Shown here in pieces: positions 19,338 through 28,305 of a DNA stretch of 35,338 nt. Under the pieces are notes generated by a model. The model was given only the letters and a program-made list of their open reading frames with translations. It searched no databases and was not told where the DNA came from. Position numbers and translations under genes: made by a program. Within the stretch, counting starts at the first letter, position 1; the number at the start of each line of letters is the position of its first letter. This DNA is from Penium margaritaceum (lineage: Eukaryota; Streptophyta; Zygnematophyceae; Desmidiales; Peniaceae). The stretch covers positions 1 through 35,338 of the forward strand of contig SZWC01023562.1 of assembly GCA_023375785.1 (NCBI GenBank), read 5' to 3'.

Positions 19338-20087
19338 TGTCAACCTGCCTGAGGCGACGGTGTAGAAAACGGGTTTCGACACAATGGTTCCCGCCGACCG
19401 CTCTTGGTATTGCAACCAAGAGATGATATCATCCTCAGTACATAGGAATCACTTCCTTGCACTGTGTCCTTAGCACCTGGTCACTTTCGCGCGAGGAGCG
19501 AATTCCTGGGGCTTAGACCAACTAATGCTTCTTTAGTGTCTGCCTCTGGTGGACAATTCTGTGAGGATTCTCAAAGGTAAGAACTGTACTCAATGACAGG
19601 TAACTGACACATTCTTATAGTCCTAGAGTCAGCCTGTAGGCTAGGCGCACAGTGGCTCCTTGGATGAGCCACTTTGGAGGCAATCTAGATTATGTCATCC
19701 CCCTTGCCTACATGAAGCTCCCTGTGACCGCCAAGTGGCGCAAGCCACCAGGAAGGACCTTGGAATGTTCTAAGATGTCTCTTAGAACCTTCTTGCACTC
19801 CTTTTGGTCACAAAGAAAAAATTAGTCACCTGGTTGGGATTTGACCTAGCGACCTTTTGCTCCAAAGACTAACTCTGGAACGTCTGAGCCACAAGGAGTC
19901 GTCCTAGGTAGTATTCGTTGGCTATACTGTCCAGATTAGACCAAGGGGACTTGCTCCAAAGGAGCAGTGGATGCCTTGTCTATGTGGACCAGACTTAGGG
20001 GACGTACTCCAAGGGAGCAGTGCATGCCTAGTCCGTCCTGTACCTCTCCAAAATTCAGCCATGGACAAAGAGAAAATCAGGTCAACA
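19338..20087 (-). mobile_element. Element B 3' LTR
   Basis: 750 bases, TGTCAACCTGCC to GGTCAACA on +. Lacks about 25 bases present in the other LTR (24284-24308 region). Contains a two-copy direct repeat (about 19936-19980 and 19991-20034: GGGGACTTGCTCC..GGAGCAGTG and GGGGACGTACTCC..GGAGCAGTG), a tRNA-like segment and a hairpin AGTGGCTC..GAGCCACT near 19653-19675. Confidence 0.92.
19836..19899 (-). other. tRNA-like A-box/B-box segment in B 3' LTR
   Basis: On minus: TGGCTCAGACG (19881-19891), close to the tRNA A box, then GGTCAAATCCC (19836-19846), close to the B box GGTTCRANTCC. The distance between box starts is about 45, as in tRNAs. No acceptor stem or CCA-type end can be drawn, so this is a tRNA-derived relic or SINE head and not a tRNA gene. 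Confidence 0.55.
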
Positions 20088-20102
20088 AACTCTCCCTTGC
20101 AC
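20088..20102 (-). other. Polypurine tract of element B
   Basis: On minus, GCAAGGGAGAGTT lies directly before the 3' LTR start, the position and composition expected of the plus-strand primer. A short untranslated stretch separates it from the pol stop at 20175. Confidence 0.65.
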
Positions 20103-20174
20103 CTTTGTCCATTAGCTGTGAGATCTCTCCTCTCTGCCTCAGTCTTCGTCTATTGCGTTGACCATACTGATGCC

Positions 20175-21390
20175 TCAAATATTTGCAGAGTGCAATTCGT
20201 TATCCAGCGCCTTTGTCGTGCAATCTGGGAGTATCTTCCTCATGTCCACTTATTTCAGGTCCACGATCTCCTTTACGACCAGGTCACGTGAGTAGTGATA
20301 CCTGATGTTGATGTGCTTGGTCTGCCGGGAGATGACATCATCCTGTGTCATTTTCATGGCGCTCTTGTTGTCGATGCGGACCTCTATTGCCACCGTTAAT
20401 GGCACTTTCATCTTAGCAAGCAAACTACGTAGCTATTGTGTCTCGTTGCATGCTTCTGACAGAGCGATGTACTATGCCTCAGCGGTGGAGAGGGAGACAC
20501 GGTCTTGCTTTCTGCTTGCCCAAGAGACTGGACCACCATTCAAGAGGCACACAAAGCCCGAGGTGGACTTTCCATCATCAATTCTTCCTCCCCAGTCGGC
20601 GTCTGTGTAGCACACCAGCCGCAGCGGATCAGATCCTTCTTGGCCTCCAAACGGGAGTCCCATGTGTTGGGTCTTCTTTAGATAACGCATGATACGCTTG
20701 ACTGCTTGCCAATGTTGTGGTCCTGGATTGGCGACAAACCTGCTCACTTGTCCCATAGCATAGCAAATGTCAGGGCGTGTTCCTACCATGGCATACATGA
20801 GGCCGCCAACAGCAGACTGGTAGGGAATGTTCTCCATCTCAAACCATTCTGCTTTCGTGCTAGGGCTCATGGAGGAGGAGAGCTTGATGTCTGTTGTCAT
20901 GGGTGTCCTGATGGGCTTGCAGTCCTCCATGTTCTAGCGCTTGAGGACTTCCATGATGTACTTGGTCTAGTTGAGCTCGATGGTGCCTGCTGCTCAATTG
21001 CGTTGGACGGCTATCCCAAGGTAGAACTGGAGCAGACCCATGTCCTTCTTGAACCTGTTGCTGAGATCTGTCTTCAGCTTGTTCAACAGCTCGACCGATG
21101 ACGAGCAGATGATCAGGTCATCCACGTACAGTACTTGGATGATGTGGACGTGATCTGATCCAAGCACCACCAATAACACTCCGGAGTGTTGCTGGTGGTA
21201 CTTCAAGGCTTTGTTGCTTCTGCTGCTCCTGCGCTGCCAATAATGTGTTGTTTGAGGAAGAGCCACCAACCTCAGAGTTTGACTCAGAGGCCTCAGACGA
21301 CTCAGACTCAGTGTCAGAGTCCGTCTCTGTGTTAGCCTGCACAGCCACCCTCCCTGGAGCACCATTCTTGACTAGCACCATCTGCCAGTT
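20175..21390 (-). pseudogene. Element B linker, truncated reverse transcriptase and RNase H
   Basis: Minus strand. After the TAA that ends the integrase frame comes an acidic Ser-rich linker (TDSDTESESSEASESNSE). Then, without the usual RT fingers and first palm half, the frame passes to GSDHVHIIQVLYVDDLIICS, the YVDD active site. An internal deletion near 21180-21260 must have removed well over 100 residues. RNase H follows: CYTDADWGGR, STAEA-stop-YIAL, RIDNKSAMK, and HINIRYHYSRDLV near the C-terminus. Stops: TGA after AVQRN, TAG at LN-stop-TKY, LKR-stop-NME, AEA-stop-YIA and TQ-stop-LRS, TAA at LK-stop-VDM. The natural end is the TGA at 20175-20177. Confidence 0.87.
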
Positions 21391-22941
21391 TTATGGTGCC
21401 TGATCACCCGACTCAAGCAAGAAAACCCGCTTTTCTGATTTAGGAGCATGGATTGGGTCCAGCGACTCTCCCTTGCCGAGCGTCCTTTCACCAAACTCGA
21501 CATCTCGGCTCCTTATGAGCTTTCCAGCCGCTTGGTACCACAGCCTGTACACCTTGTTTGTAGTGTCATAGCCAACCATTACACACTTACGAGCACGTGC
21601 ATCCATCTTGCCACTTCCTTCTCCTGCTTGGACCTTTGTCAACGCAGTATAGCCAAAGACCCTCAAGTATGAGGCATCTGGCTTCTTCACTGACCAAACC
21701 ACTTGTGGCATCCTGAACTGCTTCTCTTGTTGCTTCTTACCACGCCTTCCAAACGCGGCTGCTGGAGTGAGATTTACAAGGTAGCAAGCAATTCTTGCAG
21801 CTTCAGCCCAGAAGCGAGGTGGGAGTTTGGCATCGAACAACATGCTTCGTGTCATACCGAGAATAGTCTGGTTCATCCGCTTGGCAACACCATTGCTCTG
21901 GGGGGTATAAGGCGTGGTGTTCTGGTGGTTGATGCCGTGTTGGCTCAACCAGCCTTTGCACGCCTCGTACTCACCATCGTTGTCCGTGCGCAGTGCCTTG
22001 ACCTTCTTACTTGGCTGCCGCTCTACCATCGCGACAAACTCTTGCAGCTTCTCATTGACCTCTCCCTTTGTCTTGAGGAAGTACATCCACATCTTGCGAC
22101 TGTGGTCATCAATGAAGGTCAAGAAATACTTGCTATCGCAGTTCCAAGAGGTGCGGAATGGTTGACACACATCAGAATGAATCAGGTCCAAGATTGTTGC
22201 CGCACGTTGCCCATTACGCTCAAAGGGCTTTGTCTTTGCCTTGTCTTGGGGGTATGGCTCACATAGCTTTTTCCACTTTCCCTCATCCTTGGCCTTACAT
22301 CCCTCCATCCCATGAACCACTTCGTGCTGCTGCATAGCTTGCAGTGTGCTATCGGCCACATGGCCAAACCGCCTGTGCCATAGCTCAGCATCTGTGTCAC
22401 TAGAGTTGGCCGCCATGGTGCCGGCTTGTGGTGCAACATCTGGCTTTGGAGACTTGGGCTCTTCAACCACCGCATATCCCTTATTTGTACTTTCAAGGGG
22501 TTTGGTCTGCAGCACGTAGAGCCCATCAACTCTTGGGACCTGTGCGACAAGACTCTCCTTGGGATAGGAGATCTTGATGTCCTTGTTCTTGACAATCACG
22601 GCCTCCTCCTCCGTGAAGACGACTGTCATGTCGTGGTCTGTGATTTTGGACACTGAAAAGAGGTTTGCCGCAAAAGACGGCATGCAGATCACATTCGCGA
22701 GCTTAATGTCTTTTTCAGTACTGTTCACGTTGATGCTGATCAACTTATCTCCCTCGCCTATTGCATGGACAAAGCTGCCGTTGGCACACGTGAAGCGACG
22801 TTCAGTGTCCCCAATGGAGATGAACCCATCCTTCTCCCTTGAAGAGTGGTGGTTCATGCCAGAGTCGAGCCCGTAGGCTCCACGCTTGAGCAATGTCACT
22901 CCCTTGGTTGTAGGCACGCTCTCAGCCATCATGTTTTTCAA
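21391..22941 (-). pseudogene. Element B protease, GAG-pre-integrase and integrase, 516-codon open frame
   Basis: The longest open frame of the window. Protease word YGLDSGMNHHSS at residues 23-34, GAG-pre-integrase from WHRRFGH (188-194) with the second Cys of its CxxC replaced by Tyr (LCEPYPQDK, 226-234). Integrase: first Asp 257 (LIHSDVCQP), second Asp 320 (LRTDNDGEY), third position Lys 354 (NGVAKRMNQT) where the family has the catalytic Glu; the codon AAG is at 21880-21882. Then FWAEAARIACYLVN and the C-terminal YLRVFGYTALTKV and VMVGYDTTNKVYRLW. The first codons are only the first ATG after an in-frame TGA at 23101; the frame is continuous with the zinc knuckle upstream. It ends at a TAA inside the linker. 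Confidence 0.9.
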
Positions 22942-23789
22942 CTCCTTCTTACCCTTTCCTTTGCCCTCATATCTACTACCATGATCTCCGTCTTCCTTCT
23001 TGGGAGCAAGGCACTCCCGTGTCCAATGCCTAGGCTTGCCACAGTTATGGCACTTCCTAGGACGATTTGAAGTCTTTCCACCGCCACCATTGCCTTTTCC
23101 TCAACCGCCACCGCTTCCGCTGCCGCTCTGACCAGAAGAGGAGTAGTTGTCACGACCACCATACTGTACAGCATAGGCTGAAATGCTAGCCTCCCTACCG
23201 CTGCGACGCATGGCCTCGTTGCGCACGTACTCAGACACTACCTCATACGGCAAATCCTCTTCCTTCCAGCCCCCAAAGACAGTGATCAGAGGACCCCAGC
23301 TTTCAGGTAGCGCCATGAGGAGGATCATGGCCTGCATGTTGGTATCGATTCCTAGTTCATTTGGGTCACTTGCTGCAGCAGTCCTTGAAACTGCAAGAGG
23401 AAGTCCGGAATCGACTCTCCCTCGCTCACCCTCATCGAAATCAGCGTTTGAAGGATAAAAAGGCAATTTGTAAGAGCCGTTGATTGGTGTACATATGCAA
23501 GCTTCTCATAAGCCTTTGATGCATGTGTGATACCTTGGAGGTGGACATGCTGTGACTCATGCACTGATGTCACAAAAATCGCAAGCGCCATGTCATTTTT
23601 GACACTCCACGCTTCATATCCAGGATCTGTTTTGGGGGGTTCAACCTCTTCTCCAAGGAACATCTTCAAGTAGCCACGCACCCTCATGTCAACCTCAAAT
23701 TGCCATCTCCACAAGGGAAACCCAAACCCTGTGAACTTTGACATCCCACCATTGACCTGCTCGAGAGTGAGCGTCGCGGGTGTCGTCAT
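22942..23789 (-). pseudogene. Element B gag and zinc knuckle, one frameshift and one stop
   Basis: ATG at 23787-23789. Capsid part MTTPATLTLEQ, WRWQFEVDMRVRGYLKMFLG, KAYEKLAYVHQSTALTN, RVSEGESIPDFLLQFQGLL, then a 1-base frameshift near 23352-23362. The other frame goes on with IDTNMQAMILLMALPESW and VVSEYVRNEAMRR, then a Ser/Gly-rich stretch and a TGA at 23101-23103. In the same frame behind the TGA lies an intact CX2CX4HX4C knuckle, CHNCGKPRHWTREC (23011-23052), the only complete one in the window. Typical copia gag of UBN2 type; would form the particle and bind RNA. Confidence 0.88.
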
Positions 23790-24178
23790 ACTGCTACTCT
23801 GCTTCTCTGCTTCTCTGCTTTGCTGAGGCTGATGTAGGCTGATGTAGGCTTTTGTCTACTATCGATTTAGAAGGTGCAGATCCGTCACTTACCCCTTAGC
23901 CGTTGATCACCTACAAACAGAGAAGAACGCACACTAGCGAACCCAGGGTTCTGCCTCTAATGGCAGAGCTTATCCTGGTTAGGGTCCAAGGGTCGTACCT
24001 CCAAGAGCAGAGCTTATCCTTGGCCCTTTTTCGCTAAGTGCAAGCACCCGCCGTTGGAGCTGATGGAGCAGATGGACCTGATGGAGCTGATGGAGCCGAT
24101 GCATGCTGCAAGATAGAGAGGGCAAGAAAGTGCGCAAAAGCGTGTTTTACAACTAGTCAGTGTGAGCCCATAACCCTT
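23790..24178 (-). mobile_element. Element B 5' leader with short tandem repeats
   Basis: Untranslated region between 5' LTR and gag. Holds CTGCTTCT-type repeats (23799-23820), a doubled GCTGATGTAG (23827-23848), two copies of GCAGAGCTTATCC (about 23960 and 24012) and a GATGGAGCTGATGGAGC-type repeat (about 24058-24100). The sequence next to the LTR on minus is AAAGGGTTATGGGCTCACAC; it is not the initiator tRNA-Met site used by families A and C and I cannot name the primer tRNA. Confidence 0.7.
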
Positions 24179-24947
24179 TGTCAACCTACCCGAGGCGATG
24201 GTCTAGAAAACGGGTTCTGACACAATGGTTCCCGTTGACCGGTCTTCGTATTGCAACCAAGAGATGATATCACCCTCATAGCCAAGGTTCCACACTGAGC
24301 AGTTCATAGGAATCACTTCCTTGCACTGTGTCCTTAGCACCTGGTCACTTTCGCGCGAGGAGGGAACTCTGGGGCTTAGACCAACCAATGCTTCTTTATT
24401 GACTGCCTCTGGTAGACAACTCTGTGAGGAGTCTCAAAGATAAGAACTGTACTCAATGACAGGGAACTGACAGGTTCTTATAGTCCTAGAGCGAGCCTCT
24501 AGTCTAGGCACGCAGTGGCTCTCGGATGAGCCAGTTTGGGGGCAATCTGGATTGCGTCATCCCTCCTGCCTACATGGTACTCCCTGTGACCGCCAAGTGG
24601 CGCAAGCCACCAGGAAGGACCTTGGAATGTTCCTAGATGTCTCTTAGAACCTTCCTGTCCCCCTTTTGGTCACAAAGAAATTTAGTCACCAATCAGGGAT
24701 TTGACCCAGTGACCTCTCGCTCCAAAGAGTGATTGTGGAACTTCCGAGCCACAAGGAGTTGTCCTAGGTAGTATTTCCTGGCTATACTATCCATATTAGA
24801 CTAAGGGGACTTGCTCCAAAGGAGCAGTGTATGCCTTGTCTATCTGGACCAGACATAAGGGACTTACTCTAAGGGAGTAGTGCATGCCTAGTCCATCCTA
24901 TACCTGTCCAAGTATCAGCCATGGACAAGGAGCATATGAGGTTAACA
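24179..24947 (-). mobile_element. Element B 5' LTR
   Basis: 769 bases, TGTCAACCTACC at left to GGTTAACA at right on +. Same internal features as the 3' copy: GGTCACTTTCGCGCGAGG, the GTGGC-GCAA-GCCAC hairpin near 24597, a tRNA-like segment, and the two-copy repeat (about 24796-24900). Retains the stretch around GGTTCCACACTGAGCAG that is missing from the 3' LTR and present in the LTR at the window start. Confidence 0.92.
24688..24760 (-). other. tRNA-like A-box/B-box segment in B 5' LTR
   Basis: On minus: TGGCTCGGAAG (24741-24751) and GGGTCAAATCCC (24696-24707), box starts about 44 apart. This copy is closer to a B box than the one in the 3' LTR. A partial T-arm can be drawn (CTGGG with CCCTG, one mismatch); there is no matching acceptor stem. 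Confidence 0.57.
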
Positions 24948-25600
24948 CTTCCTCTCCAAATAGTTGATGCACAACTGCTGCTCAAAGTTAGAGATGGTGG
25001 GCAAGTCACACAGAATTTGCTTTGCTTGAAGTTGCTGCAATGCAGGCATGCCGATGTGGCCGTAGTGCGCATGCCTGATTTCACCATCCATGGCGTGTAC
25101 CACTGCTGCAAGACTCTACTCGCGCGGGATCTTGGTCGCCCCCAACAGGCGGTACACATCGCCTTCCTTCACCGACCTGGCCAACTCCTCTCCTGTTTCC
25201 TTGTCAAGGATGTAGCCATAGTGGTCCTCAAAAACGACGTGCAGTCTGTGTTGGTGAGAGAGGACACTGAGAGAAGGTTGAACGCAGCTTCACGTACATA
25301 CAGTACGCCGTCAAACACTCCCACTTCAATGCAATGCGGGATCTCCAACCACATCTCCACAATCCCAATCCAGTGTATACCACCCGATCATAACCCAAAG
25401 CAATCGGTCGGGGGAAATGGAGAGCAGCTACGTAAACCACTCTTTGTGGTGCGTCAGAATCTTGGTACACCCAGAGTCGTTGTACCACGCCAGATCCGCC
25501 TCTTCCTTCTGCGACATGTCAGACTTCGCCATGAAGAGGCGGTCGCGCACCACTTTGGCCACATTCATGTTGCCAAAATGGCACACGCCGGTGTGGTTCT
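24948..25600 (-). pseudogene. A6 protease and GAG-pre-integrase, continuation beyond B
   Basis: Minus strand. Starts with CTTCC, the right target duplication, and continues the A-family sequence broken at 19337. GAG-pre-integrase reads RHAHYGHIGMPALQQLQ, with the first zinc His (WH in sisters) preceded by Arg in place of Trp. KEGDVYRLLGATKI-type sequence, VGVFDGVLYVREAAFNLLSV and the protease word WYNDSGCTK follow. One base is lost near 25240 (ACGTGCAGTCTGTGTTGG against sisters), so the frame changes there. Confidence 0.83.
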
Positions 25601-26514
25601 GCTGTTGCTGCTGCTGACGTTACTGTGACTGCTGCTACTGTTGCTGTGAAGATTGCTGCTTTTGCTGCTGCTGCTGCTACTCCTTCTAGTCCCTCTTGAA
25701 CTTGAAGCACTCTTTCTTGTAGTGCCCCTCTTTCTGGCACTAGTGGCACTTGCGTTTCTTCTTGCCTCTCTGCTGCCGAGACTGCTACTCCTGTTGGTTG
25801 CGTGAGCCCATGGCCATGAAAGCTACTTTAGTGCTGCTGCTGCTGCCGCCATTGTGCTTTGCTTCATTGCGACGCAACTGTACCTGCACCAGGCGCGTGT
25901 AGATGAAGTCCAAGCCAAGAGTCGGCTGGCAATCCAACGTCTCTCGCACTGTGCCATAGCTCGTTGGGAGTCCCCTCAGCAAAAGAAGGACGAAGCGCGT
26001 GTCTTCCACAAGGTTACCGGTCGCTTTCAGCTGCTTCGCTAGCTCCTTTGCCCTGTCCAAGTATGCCTCCATCCCTTTGCCACCCTGCATGTTCAACGCC
26101 ATCATCTTCTCCTCCAAAAGTATGAGGAATGCAAGATCCTTGCTCTCATACTTCTTGCACAACGTGTCGAACCCCTCTTTTGCAGTAGCCTTGTCACTCA
26201 CGTACTGAAGATGGGGGTTGGAGATGTTGTTGACAAGTATTCTATAGGCCTACCTATCCTTCTTCCACTCCTCATATGCCGCTGCTGCAATTGTAGTTGA
26301 ACTTGCATGTGCTGCACCTTTCCGCAGTGTCTTCCCCGACTGCGGTGATGCCTTTTGCCTGTGGAGGCGGAGAGCGCTCGTCGCCGCTCACCACCTCCCA
26401 CAAGCCCCTCTCCTCCAAAAGGAGGCGGCTACGGATCTTTCAAAACATGAAGTTGGCGCGTCTTTGCAGCCTCTCCAAGGGCTGGGCTGCTGTTACCACA
26501 CCTGCTACTGCCAT
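25601..26514 (-). pseudogene. A6 gag and nucleocapsid, broken
   Basis: Minus strand, ATG at 26512-26514. The N-terminal part has NFMF-stop-KIRSRLLLEERG and ERSPPPQAKGIT, then a deletion and frameshifts between about 26230 and 26340. From 26201 an open stretch gives SDKATAKEGFDTLCKKYESK, LLLRGLPTSYGTVRETLDCQ and the capsid end up to FMAMGSRNQQE. The knuckle (about 25697-25750) is CH-stop-CQKEGHYKKEC: ligands kept but an amber codon replaces Tyr. CAG-rich tract at about 25598-25680 with interspersed TAG. Confidence 0.82.
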
Positions 26515-26932
26515 TTTGAGCTTTGGTGATGCTCAGCGCTGCCTTTGAGTGGCGGCGCTACCTCTGCTGCTGCTGCTTCTACCAGAAATCTGTGTGACAG
26601 AAAATGGACTATAGAGGCCTGTAGACTAAGAATTTGGGAGAACTGAGCCCACCATGGAAAATTTGAGCTCAAAACCTTTCAGATCAACTTATAAAACAGG
26701 GTCATCAACAGGGGATTGTCAGAGATATGCCTTTTTGAAAACAGGGTATGCTGCTCCTCCTACTCCAGCTCACACCAGCGAGCTTGTAAATGGCGTTTCT
26801 CCCAAACGTACCAATGGAATGCAAATATTTTTACGTCAATGGAAAGCTTAAGAAAACTTATTCAATTCGTATGTGCTACTTTTTCTATTTGACAAAGAAA
26901 CAAGATTGTTATGGTCATCACAAGGCGACAGT
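26515..26932 (-). mobile_element. A6 5' leader, truncated
   Basis: Family-A leader up to CATCACAAGGCGACAGT (ends 26932). The LTR-proximal third, with hairpin, primer site and the 5' LTR itself, is missing. Element C sequence follows directly, so a deletion or recombination joined the two. Confidence 0.8.
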
Positions 26933-27725
26933 GGTGAATGCGATGTTTGGCCGTGTGTTGTTGCGAGGAACATTAGTCACTCGATGACTCTGAGATATGT
27001 GGTCACGTCAACAAGCTCCTCCAAAACTACTGGGTCGAGGCTCTTGATCTATGCCTAGCCATTGAGAGACATGGATGAAGATACGCTCAACACGAAGGGT
27101 AGGGCCTCGACAAAGCGAGCGGACAGGGTCTGCCTGAAGGATGTGCACGATTCCCTGGGCGCGTTCATGCTCTAACTCCATGTACGGGAACACTCGAGCA
27201 GGCCCCAGGTCCTTCATCTGGTAGGCGGCATCCAGTAGGTCCATTACGCGTTGGGTGGTGGCTACGTCTAGCGACCCTATAGGGAGCATGGCATAGCCCA
27301 CTTGTATGCACGTGAGCATGGCCATGACAGTGTGTCAGTACTCTTGATGAAGCATGGTGTAGCCCAATGCCAAGCCCGAATGAAGATCTACAATGACAAC
27401 CAATGTGGCCAAACCATGGGCCTTGGTGCCAGGGTCCCTCCTCACGATTGTGGGAGTGGGTTTGCGGGGAGGAGAGCAGCCTCATGAGGTGACAGGAGGT
27501 CGTGTCGTGGGAGGGAGCGTGACGGCTACCTGTGTGCTCACATATGGCCTGGGTTACAGGCTCCCGTCCGGGCCACGTGTGCAGCATGGCCAGGCGGGAG
27601 GCCTCAGATAAGGAGCGACTTGGAATGAGTCCATCGGTGTCTGAAGCACGTCCTAGAATGGCGACTCCACAGACGGTCCAACCAATGTGGACGCGGTTGT
27701 CGGCCCCACCTCTGAGGATTCAGCT
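26933..27725 (-). pseudogene. Element C reverse-transcriptase remnant
   Basis: Minus strand. An open stretch of 105 codons (27008-27325) has GSLDVATTQRVMDLLDAAYQ, MKDLGPARVFPYMELEHERA and GIVHI, the part after the YVDD box of copia RT (family pattern KMKDLGxxxxFLGIEI). The YVDD box and the fingers are not found. Between about 27330 and 27725 the minus strand has broken frames with RRDPGTKAHG and VVIVDLHSGLALGY and cannot be assigned further. No RNase H or 3' LTR follows; the family-A leader begins at 26932. Confidence 0.6.
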
Positions 27726-27728
27726 TAC

Positions 27729-28305
27729 GCAGACGGGGCTCGCAGATCGGAGTGGCCAACAGACGTAGATGGGGCGGTTGGTCGAGAGGGACAAGCAATC
27801 ACGAATAAGGCTGCTGCCCTGGAGGGGATATTGGACGTAGATGGGGCGGCTGGCCTACATGGGCTTGCAGTCACGAATGGGGCGGTCGGCCCGAAGGGGC
27901 CAGTAGACGCAAATGAGGAGGCTCGCCCGAAGGGGCTAGCAATCACAGATGGGACGGTCGGCTCGGAAGGGCCACTTGACGTAGATGGGGCGGCTGGCCC
28001 GGAAGGGCTAGTAGTCATGGTAAGGGGAGCCGGCCAAGAGGGGCCACCAGACGCAGACGGAGCGGCTGGCTCGGAGGGCATAGTAGTCACAGTTGGGGCG
28101 GCCGTCCCGGAAGGGCCTGCGGACGCGAAAAGGGCGGCTAGCCCAAAGTGGCTAGCAGTCACGGACGGGGCGACTAGCCCAAAGGGGCAAGCAGGCACAG
28201 AAGGGGCGGCAATCCTGGAGGGAACAGTAGACACGGATGGGGCAACTGGCTCAGAGGGGCATGTGGAAGCAGACAGGGTAGTTATCCCACAGGGACCAAT
28301 GGGTG
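27729..28305 (-). repeat. 36-bp minisatellite forming the element C integrase-RT linker
   Basis: About 15 units of 36 bases, arranged as 72-base pairs (for example GACGTAGATGGGGCGG at 27762 and again 72 bases later). On minus each unit codes a 12-residue Pro/Ser/Thr/Ala motif such as GPAAPSTSSGPS, in one open frame (27725-28471) that follows the integrase C-terminus. The + strand is also open and would code a Gly/Asp/Glu-rich repeat. The minus reading agrees with the element's direction and with the variable linker known between copia integrase and RT. Confidence 0.85.

Larger units (their letters stand above)
19338..24947 (-). mobile_element. Element B: complete-length copia retrotransposon nested in A6
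   Basis: About 5.6 kb, minus strand, bounded by two direct LTRs (19338-20087 and 24179-24947) whose ends are TGTCAACC and GGTCAACA or GGTTAACA. Order is 5' LTR, leader, gag, zinc knuckle, protease, integrase, reverse transcriptase (partly deleted), RNase H, polypurine tract, 3' LTR: copia order. A 5-base target duplication flanks it. The two LTRs differ at 11 of the first 100 aligned bases, so the insertion is old. Frameshift, stops, an integrase Glu to Lys change and an RT deletion make it inactive. Confidence 0.93.

Noticed and set aside
19836..19899. A functional tRNA gene
   Set aside because: A and B boxes only; no acceptor stem, no clear anticodon arm, and it lies inside an LTR in both copies.
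20971..21365. A continuous reverse transcriptase in element B
   Set aside because: The frame before the YVDD region is linker sequence read out of phase; the N-terminal RT motifs are absent.
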